Origin: Campanula takesimana
Taxonomy: Eukaryota > Streptophyta > Magnoliopsida > Asterales > Campanulaceae
Assembly (NCBI GenBank): GCA_026119855.1
Contig: JAOWBW010000424.1
Span: 620,001 to 684,000, forward strand
Direction of reading: 5' to 3'
Length of the DNA stretch: 64,000 nucleotides
Shown: in pieces, positions 11,692-23,255 of the stretch
Position numbering within the stretch: the stretch's first letter is position 1
Layout: each line of letters opens with the position of its first letter
Notes under the pieces: generated by a model
Databases searched by the model: none
Seen by the model: the letters and a program-made list of their open reading frames with translations, nothing else
What the model was told of the DNA's origin: nothing
Program-made: the position numbers and the translations under genes

Positions 11692-12147
11692 GGATGAGTT
11701 CGGCCAGAACTTCAGTGATAGCCTTTGTGAGTCTCCAAAGAGTTTGAGAGAGGTTTTACTTTGTTCTAAGACATCCTTGGTCAAAGAACAAAATAATACA
11801 CAAGAGAGAAAATTCCATATAGTTCAAATTCATTGTGAAAACGTGTTTCACAATTTGGTCTAGCAACCAAGATCAAAGAAGTTCCTTTGATATTCGTTCG
11901 AAGTGTGGATACCGCTAGAGGGTGAAAATCATCATCTTCAAAGTTCGTGTTCAAGCTTTGTGATCGTGATCAAGTCTTCAAATCTCCACCAAAGACCAAA
12001 AGAAAATTTAATAGCCATCAAGGGTTAGTTTATTCATTTATTCATTATGTTGTATCTGATTTAATCATATGAACGGATCTATGGGCTTTGGGTTTCAAAA
12101 TTTTAAATGCTAAATTCCTCTGCGCATGTTTGATCGAAACCCAACAG

Positions 12148-12159
12148 TGGTATCAGAGC
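12148..12159 (+). other. Cop-2 primer binding site (tRNA-Met)
   Basis: TGGTATCAGAGC begins two bases after the 5' LTR. Confidence 0.9.
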
Positions 12160-13743
12160 CCCGTTCATGTTGATTATTTCAATACCTAGATCATGTTATG
12201 TGTATATAAATTGTTTATGTGCCTTGCATGATGTGAATATTGGAATATATGACGTTTATGTGTTATGTGATTTTATGTGGTTTATTGTTTTGCAACTTTA
12301 ATCGCACGATTCAATCGCAATAAATAGATTATGATGGATTCAGAATTGTTGATTATTAATTTTTGATTGGATCAAAGTTTTAATAATCGGGGAAAAACGA
12401 TTTTGAGACAAAATTTTCGAACTTGAAAATTCTGCACCTTCTGATGGCCATGGGCGACCGCACAGAAGATTCTGGGCGGCCGCACATTTTTTGGGCGACC
12501 GCATAGATCTTTTTGGGCGGCCGCACAAAGGGATCAGAAGGTCTGATTTTGGTCAAAAACAGAATCTGGAATTTTTTTCGAAAAATTCAACAAAACCAGT
12601 AACAGAACCAGTCCAGACTTGCTGATCTGGAATGGGTTTTGGGTAGTTGGTTTGTGTGTGGATTTTGGGGTTTGATTTTCCTATTTGTTTTAGTCTTGTG
12701 ATTCCTAGATTGGTCAAGTTTTGGATGGCTAATCTGCGTTCATCGAGATTGTGTTCCCAAAATTGATCGCAATCAAAGTTTCAAAGATAAAACGAAATTA
12801 GAATTATGAAGAGTTCATAATTGCTAAAATTGAGAAACAAAGTTCTTGATTCAAAGTTTGGAAATCCATGTGGAATTGTGAATGCAATTGGCCTACGTTC
12901 ATCGAGACCATCTATTGCTTAGTTTCGGCCACATGGACTATTTTCTTGGTTTCTTGAATTAGTGCGGGATTGTGGTTGCCTAATGGCTTAGTTCGACCGC
13001 ACTTCTTGTTGTCTTGATTGGAGATAATAACCAAAGTTAAAATAGTCTCGTTCTCATAATTATAGAGAAACTAATGACACATAAATATCATGCTTAAATT
13101 AATGGAGATTAATTTAGTGGCTAAACTTGATGTGTAACATGTTTATATTATGTGCTCATAAATGTGTTATATGCTATATGTGATGAACCTTCAAATAAAG
13201 TTTTAAGTCCTTCTTTGCCATGCCATGATTAAAACACTTGTTTATGCATGGGTAATCTTGATGTGGGTTCGCCTCCGCGAGGTGCATTAATCTTATTCAT
13301 GTATGAGCAAGATGAGGTTCATTAATTTAATCTGGGCTTGCCTCCGCAAGGTGCATTAAATTGAATGGTTCCTATACGTTTGAAATGGTTGGACTTAATT
13401 AGGCGTCAAAACAGTTTTGGGCCTAGGCAAAAGATGAGATTAAACATGTTTTTTTTTTAAAATTGGATTTCTCAAAGAATCTCATAAAATGATCTAAGAA
13501 TCATATGGGATATGATTGACATGATTGTCTACCTAATTAATTTATTTTTTGAGCGGTCCGCCTCCGTGGACTCAAAAGTTAAATTAAAGTTGGATATTAG
13601 CCCAATTAAATTATATTATACATTGGATGTATATGAAGGTTATATAATTTAGTGGGAGTATTTTGTTTGAAAATACATTATTTATCTCTTTAATGAAAAC
13701 CGATACTTATTAAATTTTGGAAATTTTTGCATATTTGTAGATA
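12160..13743 (+). other. Cop-2 5' leader (untranslated)
   Basis: About 1.58 kb without a long frame. It carries four GC-rich cassette units (12452-12527) and a repeated ATTGTGGTTGCC / GCTTAGTTCGACC theme. A region (about 12780-13640) is closely matched by the Cop-3 leader on the other strand. Confidence 0.75.
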
Positions 13744-16700
13744 ATGACTAATAACACTCAATCAATGTCGTTGCGATCGATCCTTGAGAAGGATAAGCTC
13801 GAAGAGAATGGTACTAACTTTATGGATTGGATCCGTAGCATAAGAATTGTTCTTAGGCAAGAAGATAAGTTGTACATTCTCGATGGGCCTCTCCCCGCTG
13901 AACCACCGCCTACTGCCCCTAGGGTAGAAAGAGACAATTACAAGAAACATCGTAATGATTCTAGAGATGTAAGTTGTCTCATGCTTGCTACTATGTGTTC
14001 AAAACTCCAACAAAGTTTGGAACATTTGGAAGCCTATGAGATAGGCGTGGAGTTGAGAACCATGTTTCAAGAGCAAGCTAGGCAAGAGAGGTACAAGACC
14101 ATTGTTGCATTCACTACTTGTAAAATGAATGAAGGGCAACAAGTGAGTCCTCACTTTCTTAGAATGAAAGGTTATGTAGAGCACCTTGAGAAACTTGGCT
14201 ATCCAATCCCATTGGAGCTAGCCACGGATCTCATTCTTAATTCATTGCCTAAAAGTTATAATCAGTTTGTAATGAATTATAACATGCATGGAATGGATAA
14301 GAATCTCTCTGAGTTGCATGGGATGCTCAAAACTGCAGAGATGAAAATTGTGGAGAAAGGTTCTCCCGTGCTCTTGGTTCATGATGGGAAGAAGGCTAAT
14401 GCCAAAGGAAAGGGTAAGAAAGTTGTCAAACCCAAAATAAGCAAGGCAAAGGTTGCCAAGGCTTCTGAGGCAAAACCCGATTCACAAAAGGATGCAATCT
14501 GTTTCCATTGTCTAGAAATTGGTCATTGGAAACGTAATTGCAAGGCTTTCTTGGAAGAGCAAAAGAAGAAGAAGAGAAGCAAGGCTGCGTCGACTTCAGG
14601 TATCTATATGATAGATATTCTCCTTTCTACCACTGATTCTTGGGTATTGGATACCGGATGTGGTTCTCACATTTGTCTAAATGTGCAGGGACTAAAGAAT
14701 AGGAGACTGCTTAAAGAAGGTGAAGTAGATCTACGTGTGGGGAATGGAGCAAGAGTTGCTGCATTAGCCGTAGGGACTTATGAAGTCACTTTACCTTCCG
14801 GATTAATTCTTGTTTTGAACAATTGTTATTATGTTCCGGATTTAAGCAGAAATATTATTTCAATTTCTTGTTTGGATAATGAAGGTTTTAAATTTCTTAT
14901 TGAGAATAAGAAATTTTCTATTTATTTAAATGATGTGCTTTATGGTATTGCTAATTCATTTAATGGCCTTTATATCTTGGATGTCAAGAATGAAAATAAT
15001 GACAATGTCTATCATGTAAATAAGAAATCTAAACCTAATGATGTAAATCATACCTATTTATGGCATTGGCGTCTTGGTCATATTAATGAGAAGCGTATCT
15101 CAAAACTTCATGGGGACGGAGTTTTAGGTTCATGTGACCTCGAGTCATATGATACTTGTGAGTCGTGTCTTCTTGGAAAAATGACTAAGACACCTTTTAC
15201 CAAGTTGGGTGAAAGGGCAAGCGACTTATTGGGGTTGATACATTCCGATGTATGCGGACCATTAAGTAGCAATGCTAGGGGAGGATTTCAATACTTCATA
15301 ACCTTCACTGATGATTATAGTAGATTTGGGTATGTTTACCTAATGAAACATAAAAGTGAAGCATTTGAGATATTTAGAATATTTCAAAATGAAGTAGAAA
15401 AATAACTTGGCAAAAGTATAAAAGTACTTCGATCAGATCGAGGTGGAGAATACTTAAGTCAAGAATTTGATGATCATCTAAAGAATTGTGGAATAGTTTC
15501 ACAATTGACTCCACCTGGAACACCACAATGGAATGGTGTATCCGAGAGGAGGAATCGGACTTTGTTAGACATGGTTCGATCAATGATGAGTCAAGTTGAT
15601 CTTCCAATATCCTTTTGTGGTTACGCCCTAGAAACCGCTGCTTTCACACTAAATCGTGTTCCAACTAAATCGGTTCAAAAGACTCCATATGAGATGTGGA
15701 GCGGAAAGAAGCCTTGTCTATCTTTCATGAAGATTTGGGGTTGTAAAGATTTTGTCAAAAGACTTGTCTCAGACAAACTTGCACACAAATCTGATAAATG
15801 TATTTTCGTGGGATATCCTAAGGAAACTAGAGGATATTACTTTTACAACCGTGAGGACAACAAAGTGTTTGTTGCCCGAACTGGTGTCTTTCTAGAGAAA
15901 GAGTTTCTCTCCAAAGAAATCAGTGGGAGTAAAATAAGTCTTGAAGAAATTCGAGACCCATAAAATAACATTGAACCAATAGTGGAACAAGAACAAGAAC
16001 CACAAGGAGTTGTGGAACCTGTTCAAAATACACAAGCAACTCGCAGATCTAGTAGGTTACGATCCGAGCCCGAGAGATATGGATTTCTCGTAACGGATAT
16101 TAATGAGGTAGAAATCATTGAGAATGATGAACCGTCAACCTACCAAGAGGCGATGTCTTCTCTTGATTCGTACAAGTGGCTTGGAGCCATGGAATCCGAA
16201 TTGCAATCCATGCAAGACAATCAAGTTTGGAATTTGATTGATGCGCCCGAAGGTGTAAAAACCATAGGATGCAAATGGGTCTTCAAGAAGAAGACTGACA
16301 TGGATGGGAAGGTGCATACTTACAAAGCTAGGCTTGTAGCGAAAGGTTATAGGCAAGTTCATGGTATTGACTATGATGAGACCTTTTCACCCGTAGCAAT
16401 GATCAAGTCTATAAGAATTTTGCTTACCATTGCCGCATATCATGACTATGAAATATGGCAGATGGACGTCAAAACCGCTTTCCTGAATGGAAAACTCCAA
16501 GAGGATGTGTATATGACACAACCAGAAGGTTTTGAACAAGATTCTAAGGTATGCAAGTTTCAGAGATCCATCTATGGATTGAAGCAAGCTTCTAGGAGTT
16601 GGAATCTCTGTTTTGATGAATCGGTCAAAGAGTTTGGTTTCATCAAGAACGAAGATGAGCCTTGTGTATACAAGAAGATTAGTGGGAGCATAGTGCTATT

Positions 16701-17703
16701 CCTTGTTTTATACGTGGATGACATATTGCTCATTAGAAACGACATTCCTACACTTCAGTCTGTGAAGACTTGGTTAGGAAAGTGTTTTGCAATGAAAGAT
16801 ATGGGTGAAGCCGCATATATTCTTGGCATTAAGATCTATAGAGATAGATCAAGGAGGCTACTTGGTTTAAGCCAAAGTACATACATTGACAAGGTCATTA
16901 GAAGATTCCGTATGGAAAATTCTAAGAGAGGCACCTTGCCCGTGTTACATGGAGTTTCTCTAAGCAAGACTCAATGTCCTAAGACAAACGATGAGCGTGA
17001 GAAAATGAATGATGTTCCATATGCTTCAGCAATTGGGTCCATCATGTATGCCATGATTTGTACTAGGCCGGATGTATCTTATGTTTTGAGCATGACAAGT
17101 AGATACCAATCCGACCCTGGCGAAAATCACTGGATAGCTGTAAAAGCGATTCTTAAGTACTTGAGAAGAACTAAAGACTCGTTCTTGGTCTATGGAGGAA
17201 TGGAAGATGATCTCGTTGTAAATGCTTACACGGATGCAAGCTTCCAAACCGACAAAGATGATAGCCGATCGCAATCGGGTTTTGTGTTTATGTTAAATGC
17301 TGGAGCTGTAAGCTGGAAGAGTTCCAAGCAAAGTACAACCGCTGATTCTACAACAGAAGCTGAGTATATTGCTGCATCGGATGCTGCAAAGGAAGCTGTT
17401 TGGATTAAGAAGTTCATAACTGAACTTGAAGTGGTCCCTAGTATTACTAATCCAATAGACCTTTATTGCGATAATAATGGTGCTATTGCTCAAGCAAAGA
17501 AACCAAGAGCACATCAGAAATCCAAACACATACTTAGGCGTTTTCATATCATTCGAGAGATCGTTGATAGGGGAGACGTAAATATATGCAGAGTACCTAC
17601 TGATGACAATGTTGCGGACCCGCTAACAAAGGGACTTCCACAAGCTAAACATGAGGGTCATGTTAGGTCCATGGGTATTAGATACATGGGAGATTGGGCC
17701 TAG
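13744..17703 (+). pseudogene. Cop-2 gag-pol polyprotein with two nonsense codons
   Basis: One continuous frame of 1319 codons plus stop, broken only by TAA at 15403-15405 (codon 554) and TAA at 15961-15963 (codon 740). Where Cop-1 is readable it has CAA and GAA at these two places. Domains: copia gag (~1-230), zinc knuckle CFHCLEIGHWKRNC (253-266), protease Asp303 in DTG, HH-CC region (~440-475), and integrase with its DDE triad spread across the first stop. Then RT with FLVLYVDD (Tyr990) and RNase H (YTDASFQTDKDDSRSQSGF, TEAEYIAASDAAKEAVW). It ends GIRYMGDWA-stop at 17703, just before the purine tract. Gag assembles particles and pol performs reverse transcription and integration. Two point mutations silence this copy. 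Confidence 0.95.
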
Positions 17704-17705
17704 GG

Positions 17706-17717
17706 TAAGTGGGAGAT
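17706..17717 (+). other. Cop-2 polypurine tract
   Basis: TAAGTGGGAGAT abuts the 3' LTR and matches Cop-1 at the same place. Confidence 0.85.
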
Positions 17718-19204
17718 TGTTGGTAGTGGTGCCCTAGGCACGTTTAATAAACGTTGTAATTGTTATCATTTATTTCATATCAATAAAGAGATGTTTTGAT
17801 TATTATTATTGTTCATGTTTACTTATAATAATCTCCGTCCCTAGTACTTGTTAAGCACTAGTATAAAGGCTAAATGATCATGCGATGATCATGTTAGATT
17901 TATGGGTACTTGTTTGGAACAAGGTACTGGACATGACCCGCTGTATGAGATTTATGTCATGGTCTATGTCGAACATATATCTCATATTAGTTATGTCATT
18001 TGAATCCTTAGACATGAAGTTATTATAGTCTTCCACTTGATGAACATTATGTTTGACATATTCAAACGCTACCTTTAACCGGGAAGTTATAAAGGGTATG
18101 ATTGGCATAATCGGATTCACGTAGGGAAGAATAATAAGCTAAATGGATTTGTCCCTCTTCGGAGAGGTGTCAAGCTTGGGCCTCTCGTAGGAATGGTGTT
18201 GATGAAATGTTCGGCCGGACTCAAATGAATTGATTGGATCAATGGCATTTGGATTATCAACATATTCGGAATCGAGAAAGTATTGAACAAAACAAGTTGA
18301 CTGTTTGACCATGACTTGTGTTCAATGACATCGTGGACAAAGGGATTATGACATATTCTAAAGGAATGCGAACTTGTATCTAGTTATACTATTTGGGTAG
18401 GTATGACGGTTTGCTAGAACCTAATCATATCTTATGGTTTCATGTTTGAACCCATTGCCAACTTAGTATAATCCTAGAGGGTCACACACAATAGAACGAA
18501 TCTTTAAAAGGACTAAATTGGAATTTTGGAAATTCTAGACATTCTGGGGAAGTGGGCGACCGCACAGTGTGGACTGGGCGGCCGCACACTTAGCTCAGAT
18601 TTGTACCACTTTGTTTCAGATAAATGTGCGACCGCACAGTGTATTCTGGGCGGCCGCACAGTACTGTCGGCTGGCACTTTCCTAATTCGATTTGGAATGT
18701 CTTTTGACACAAGATTCCTATTTGGAATAGGTCTTGCTTGTGTATAAAAGGATGAGTTCGGCCAGAACTTCAGTGATAGCCTTTTGTGAGTCTCCAAAGA
18801 GTTTGAGAGAGGTTTTACTTTGTTCTAAGACATCCTTGGTCAAAGAACAAAATAATACACAAGAGAGAAAATTCCATATAGTTCAAATTCATTGTGAAAA
18901 CGTGTTTCACAATTTGGTCTAGCAACCAAGATCAAAGAAGTTCCTTTGATATTCGTTCGAAGTGTGGATACCGCTAGAGGGTGAAAATCATCATCTTCAA
19001 GTTCGTGTTCAAGCTTTGTGATCGTGATCAAGTCTTCAAATCTCCACCAAAGACCAAGAGAAAATTTAATAGCCATCAAGGGTTAGTTTATTCCTTTATT
19101 CATTATGTTGTATCTGATTTAATCATATGAACGGATCTATGGGCTTTGGGTTTCAAAATTTTAAATGCTAAATTCCGCTGCGCATGTTTGATCGAAACCC
19201 AACA
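17718..19204 (+). repeat. Cop-2 3' LTR
   Basis: A 1487-bp near-identical copy of 10660-12146, followed by the target duplicate CAATT. Confidence 0.95.
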
Positions 19205-19255
19205 CAATTGCCAAAGGAGGTCAACCTCGACAAGCTCAAGAAGTTCTACGCTTAA
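19205..19255 (+). pseudogene. Tat-1 pol C-terminus
   Basis: Codes for QLPKEVNLDKLKKFYA and a TAA stop (19253-19255), matching the end of Tat-A pol (37929). This piece confirms that Tat-1 coding resumes directly after Cop-2 with the CAATT duplication. Confidence 0.9.
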
Positions 19256-19655
19256 CAAATGAAGACCATAAAAAAAAAAAAAAAAAAAAAAAAACGATCG
19301 CTAGGTTGAAAACCCGCAAGGGCGGCCTAGGCAAAAATTAGAGTAAGTGAAAAAAAGAAGCCCACTAGATTGAAAACCCGAAAGGGCGGTCTAGGCAAAA
19401 AAACAGGGTGCACAAAAAAAATGGTCTTCATTTGTTTGAACTACGGAGACTTGAGCCTTTCTACTAGAGGAACGTAGGCAACCTTCGGGTGCGGTCTAAA
19501 AAAAATAATTTTTACCCAATCATGTCATAACAAAATGCAATTTTTATTCATTCCTTGAAACATTTTGACCATTACAATGGATATTATTGAGCAATAAAAG
19601 ACATCAAAACATTAAATCCTAATAAGTGGTCTACTTAAATTGCAATCTTGGGGTA
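19256..19655 (+). other. Tat-1 region after pol: A-tract, two hairpins, spacer
   Basis: A 25-base A run (~19270-19294) is followed by hairpin 1 (19301-19330, CTAGG...CCTAG with inner CCC-GCAA-GGG) and hairpin 2 (19365-19394, CTAGA...TCTAG with inner CCC-GAAA-GGG). The segment GAACTACGGAGAC...AACGTAGGCAACC follows (19438-19484) and also occurs in Tat-A and Tat-B. No gene. Confidence 0.65.
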
Positions 19656-20997
19656 CTAAGAAAAGTTTAATTTTTTCTTAGCTTTCGAAGAGCTACCTGA
19701 ACGGCTCTCAATCCTACTCTTCTTGGGAGGCCTAGGAACGCTGAGATGGACCGAAACCTTCTGCGCAGCAAGATGCCTCCGAGCATAAAAACTATCCAAA
19801 AGAGTTCCAAAAGGGTCAGCCAAAATGTTGTTCGAGTCAGCAGCAGCTTTTCTGTACCTCATAGCACTACTAGGCTCAAAATCCTTACCTGACAACTCAC
19901 CTCGAAGCATGTCAACCCAAGTGATACCACGGTAAAGGGTGCCGAACAGATAATCCAAGTAACTCTTAGGGAGGAAAATGCTACCCCGATGAATATGGAC
20001 GGAGGCCCACCGATGACGGTCACCGCCCCAAGCCAACTGGAGTTCCCTCGAAAAGTCCGGACCCATGTATGAGACTGGACGGAGCACCCCGCTCCTCAGA
20101 AAAAGGACAATCTGCTGACGATCGAACGGCCGTAGAACTCTCTCAGGCTGATAAAATGAGGAATCTCTGAAACCGGGGAGGACAACATGCCCGAAACCCA
20201 AAGTCCATTCCACGAAAAGACGAAGCCCCCAAGAGGGGGGATACCACTCAATGTCAGCCGATCCTCGAGATGCAAAGAATGTCTTCCAACCATCTTCAGA
20301 TAAATCCCGAGTCATCAGCTTCCTCCTATGAACAGCAAAAGGAGAAAGATCACCATCCGGAGAATAAATTATGAAATGATCCCGAAGCCATATAGTCAAT
20401 AGCAAGGGGCTTCCCTGGAACATCTCGCCTGTCTTTTTGCTCCTTTGCCTGCAAGATAATCTCAGCAGCTGCGCATCCGCAGTCCCGAAGGGTGTAGCGA
20501 ACAGAACCTCGCTGAAAAGGTAAACTGCCATGGCATTCCTCTTAAAGGACTGAACTGCCATGTCCTCCGAATACAAAACTGAAGAACATCAGCAACTCAG
20601 TTATGTCAACCACGGTGCCGTGCAACATCTTCCTCATATCTCCGACATGGAGGTTCAACAAATCAGACCAAGAGTTAATCACACCTCGATGGTATTTGGG
20701 GACAGCAATCTGACCCGCCAATGGTATGCCTAGGATGGCACCAAAGCCATCAACAATCGGCACCATTTCATTCGCCGAAAAGTTAAAGGTGTGACTGTCA
20801 CAATCCCAAAAGGTTGCAGCGGCCTTCAACAAATCCCAATCCGGTTTTAACGTCCGAAGGGTGAAGAGAATTCGGAACCCGAAGTCTTTGACAAAAGCCT
20901 TCTTAGGATGGGTCTTGAAAGAATACACGAAGGTCGACAAGTCCTTCTCATAGTCACTGACAACCTTGGCATCAAGAGTAAAAGAATTGGAAGCCAT
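19656..20997 (-). pseudogene. Tat-1 antisense ORF (uncharacterised plant domain, DUF7745-like)
   Basis: Runs opposite to pol between pol and the 3' LTR. It starts MASNSFTLDAKVVSDYEKDL at 20997 and ends PRPPKKSRIESRSGSSSKAK...LNFS at 19656. A frame change near 20575 splits it into 20997-20542 and 20576-19656. About 20 residues near 20435-20470 are missing or scrambled relative to Tat-A. The middle holds FWDCDSHTFNFSANEMVPIV and the block DGDLSPFAVHRR. The C-terminus is Lys/Arg-rich and could be a nuclear localisation signal. I associate the fold with the plant mobile domain/DUF7745 group carried by Retand-like elements, from memory only. Its function is unknown. The same ORF lies at the same place in Tat-A. 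Confidence 0.75.
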
Positions 20998-21626
20998 GGA
21001 AAATGTTGATTACAAGCAAAATCAAGCAAGAAAGAATGTTCAAGAATGACAGAAAATAGCTGTTGGAAGATTAGTTTCAAACAGAGGCTGATATTATAGC
21101 TGTTGGGGATCTTTAGCCAGCAAAAAAAGCGCGCGCCTCCCGACACCCACATGGGAAGCGCGCACGTCCGCAACTGCAAGCCGAGTCGTCCGCATCCCGC
21201 GTCAGAAGTGCCTCCGCCGGCCCTTGTCAAAGAAGGAAATCACGCAAGAAGGGAGCTCAAGCATTCCCGAAATCAGCAGGATCAACATTCTTCATCAAAG
21301 CCACAACAATCTCCGCCCTCGAATACACAGTTAGGTACACATTAATTTGGTTCGCCCCTAAGGCATGTCGAAATTAAAGTAGAATAGAAAACTCCCACTA
21401 AAAGTAGGGTGTGTCTTTCTTTTCAGTCAAAGTCAATCTTGACATTTTTCTCTCTAAAGGGAAAAAAAAATTCGGTCCGCAGTCAACTGTGCCCGCACCC
21501 CATAATGTCAACAGCAAGTGCGGCTCCGAATAGCATACAGCTCCAAGCAGCAATTTGGTCCATGGTGAACCGTTGAAATCACCACTTCTTTATCAACAAA
21601 GTCTACTCAACAAACTCATATTCATC
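20998..21626 (+). other. Tat-1 3' untranslated region
   Basis: No gene. Contains a GC-rich GCGCGC cassette (21128-21215), a segment TTTGGTTCGCCCCTAAGGCATG (21345-21366) shared with Tat-A (about 40094), and a single copy of AAGTGCGGCTCCGAATAGCA (21512-21531). A relative of that last sequence is tandemly amplified in Tat-B. Confidence 0.6.
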
Positions 21627-22030
21627 GCTAGTCCCCTATACGGACTTTAAATCAGCAGACGGATTCTCGAATCCCGCTATCAGCAGACGGATTCTCGGAT
21701 CCTGCTAGTTCCCTATACGGACTTTAAATCAGCAGACGGATTCTCAGATCCCGCTATCGGCAGACGGATTCTCGGATCCCGCCAGGTCCTCTATACAGAC
21801 TTTAAATCGGCAAACGAATTCTCGGATCTCGCCAGGTCCTCTATACAAACTTTAAATCGGCAGACAAATTCTCGAATCCCGCCAGGTCCTCTATATAGAC
21901 TTTAAATCGGCAGACGGATTCCCAGATCCCGCCAGTCCTCTATACGAACTTTAAATCAGCAGACGGATTCTCGGATCCCACTATCGGCAGACGGATTCTC
22001 GAATCCCGCCAGTCCCCTATAAGGACTTTA
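21627..22030 (+). repeat. Tat-1 tandem array before 3' LTR
   Basis: About seven copies of a unit starting CTATACGGACTTTAAATC alternate with about nine copies of CAGACGGATTCTCGGATCC plus a CGC or GCTATC tail. The period is about 50 to 75 bases depending on how many inner units are present. Copies differ by a few substitutions. Confidence 0.85.
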
Positions 22031-22233
22031 AACCTTGGCCACGGTGGGCCGTTTCATACTATGTACCCCCTCTATCAGCAAAAGTCGCTCACACAGGGAG
22101 CGCATCTCTATCTCTCGTAATTTCAAATTCTTATTTTCATCGAGTCTTTGCTTTTTTCTTGGTGATGTCCTCGGCGAGTGTACTTTCTTTCGTCGACGCA
22201 TTTTTCTTTGCAATCCACGTCGCCGAGGAGCTC
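22031..22233 (+). other. Tat-1 pre-LTR segment with polypurine tract
   Basis: GGCCACGGTGGGCCG, GCTCACACAGGGAGCGCA and CAATCCACGTCGCCGAGGAG are shared in order with Tat-A (40940-41138), and most also with Tat-B (62760-62940). The purine stretch CGAGGAGCTC abuts the LTR. Confidence 0.6.
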
Positions 22234-23194
22234 TGTAGACACCCCGCCTTGGACCGCTCACCCCGATTGCACATTTGATCTTGTGTTTCTCCTTATTTTA
22301 CGTGTTTCTCGTTAGTTTCTGTTACTTTCATTAAGTTCTTGACTGACTTCGTTAAGTCTAGGGACCAAACTAAATTACAGTGCTAACTTTCTAGTCCATT
22401 CTGTCAAAAAGGCCATTTTGAAGTCGCGTGCCTCCGCCCTTTGGGGTCAGAAGTGCGCGCATCCCGCCACCAAGGCAGGAGGCGCGCGCACCTGGGCGTC
22501 AGTTACAGATTTTCTCCAAGAATCTCTTCCTTGCTCATTTTACATGATTTGCCCGGGAAACTGATCTTTGTGACTTCGTTTTGGCACCAAAAACATCTTG
22601 TTTACACCTATATAAACCCCTCTAATTCACCATAAAAGGAGGAGGACTTTTATGATTAAGAAAACTATACACAAATCATTTTCAAGGGATTTCCAAGAAA
22701 TACTTGAAGTCATTTGAAGTTTAGGTAAACTCTACTTTTTATCTCTTATCTCTACTTCATCTCTTCTCTTCTTCTTTCACTTTTGTCAAACGTGCAATCA
22801 CCTCAAAACAATTTTGGGACATGACACCAAAGGCCACTTCACTCCATTGAAGTTGGCCAAGGAGTTATCTCCCTACATTCTGAACACCCCTTTTAAACCC
22901 CCTTTTATCATTATTAAGAATAAGAAGAACATTTTATTTATGTAGACATTGAACAAGGAAGACCAACATTAGTTGAGCGAGATGGGTGTTTAAGTACTAC
23001 CCATCTCGTAACCTAATCCCCGAACCTCATAACAAGAATTTCCGTTTTCGTATCAAACTTAGGCTAAATATTAGGTTTTTCTTATGTTCCTCTAAAACAT
23101 AGGTGGCGACTCTAACAACTTAAAACACGAATAGACATCCTAGGATCATCCCACCTCTCTAGCCAAGCCGTGGGCTCCTCCCGGGGTATCTACA
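22234..23194 (+). repeat. Tat-1 3' LTR
   Basis: A 961-bp segment starting TGTAGACACCCCGCC and ending GGGGTATCTACA, like the Tat-A LTRs. Contains a GC-rich cassette (22423-22492), TATA at about 22609, the U5 hairpin (22978-23008) and the internal TGGCGACTCT (23104-23113). Confidence 0.85.
22978..23008 (+). other. U5 hairpin of Tat-1 LTR
   Basis: CGAGATGGG (22978-22986) pairs with CCCATCTCG (23000-23008). The 13-base loop TGTTTAAGTACTA is nearly identical to that of Tat-A and Tat-B. Confidence 0.75.
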
Positions 23195-23255
23195 CAATTG
23201 CTTTGGGACGGCCTAAAAGGGAAAGAAATCTTACTTGTGCTGTGACGGAGGGAGT
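23195..23255 (+). mobile_element. 3' remnant of a MITE cut by Tat-1
   Basis: Ends GTGACGGAGGGAGTA, the typical 3' end of the TACTCCCTCCGTC MITE family also seen at 42223-42510 and 44824-45108. Its 5' half would lie upstream of Tat-1, outside the window. Confidence 0.5.

Larger units (their letters stand above)
10660..12146 (+). repeat. Cop-2 5' LTR
   Basis: A 1487-bp repeat with TG...CA ends. It has a dyad ATGATCAT-GCG-ATGATCAT (10816-10834), a GC-rich cassette (11496-11601) and a TATA box at 11685. The first and last parts resemble the Cop-3 LTR. Confidence 0.95.
10660..19204 (+). mobile_element. Cop-2, full-length, nearly intact Ty1-copia retrotransposon (8.5 kb)
   Basis: LTRs 10660-12146 and 17718-19204, both 1487 bp, begin TGTTGG and end CCAACA. 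Target duplication CAATT at 10655-10659 and 19205-19209. By eye the LTRs differ by about 11 substitutions and two compensating 1-base indels (about 99% identity). A tRNA-Met primer site, a purine tract and one gag-pol frame are all present. It is a relative of Cop-1, with similar pol but clearly different LTRs. It has the best preserved coding region in the window. Confidence 0.95.
669..23194 (+). mobile_element. Tat-1, Ty3-gypsy Tat/Retand-like retrotransposon, split by nested insertions
   Basis: Three separated pieces line up in order with the intact Tat-A element: second RNase H (669-1270), integrase (9590-10659) and pol end through 3' LTR (19205-23194). The gaps are filled by Cop-1 and Cop-2, each flanked by a 5-bp target duplication that rejoins the Tat-1 reading order. 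Its 5' LTR, gag, protease and RT lie upstream of the window, beyond the Tat-0 insertion. The coding pieces hold frameshifts and stops, so the copy is dead. The last piece carries an antisense ORF and a tandem array, a layout I recall for Retand-like Tat elements. Confidence 0.85.
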
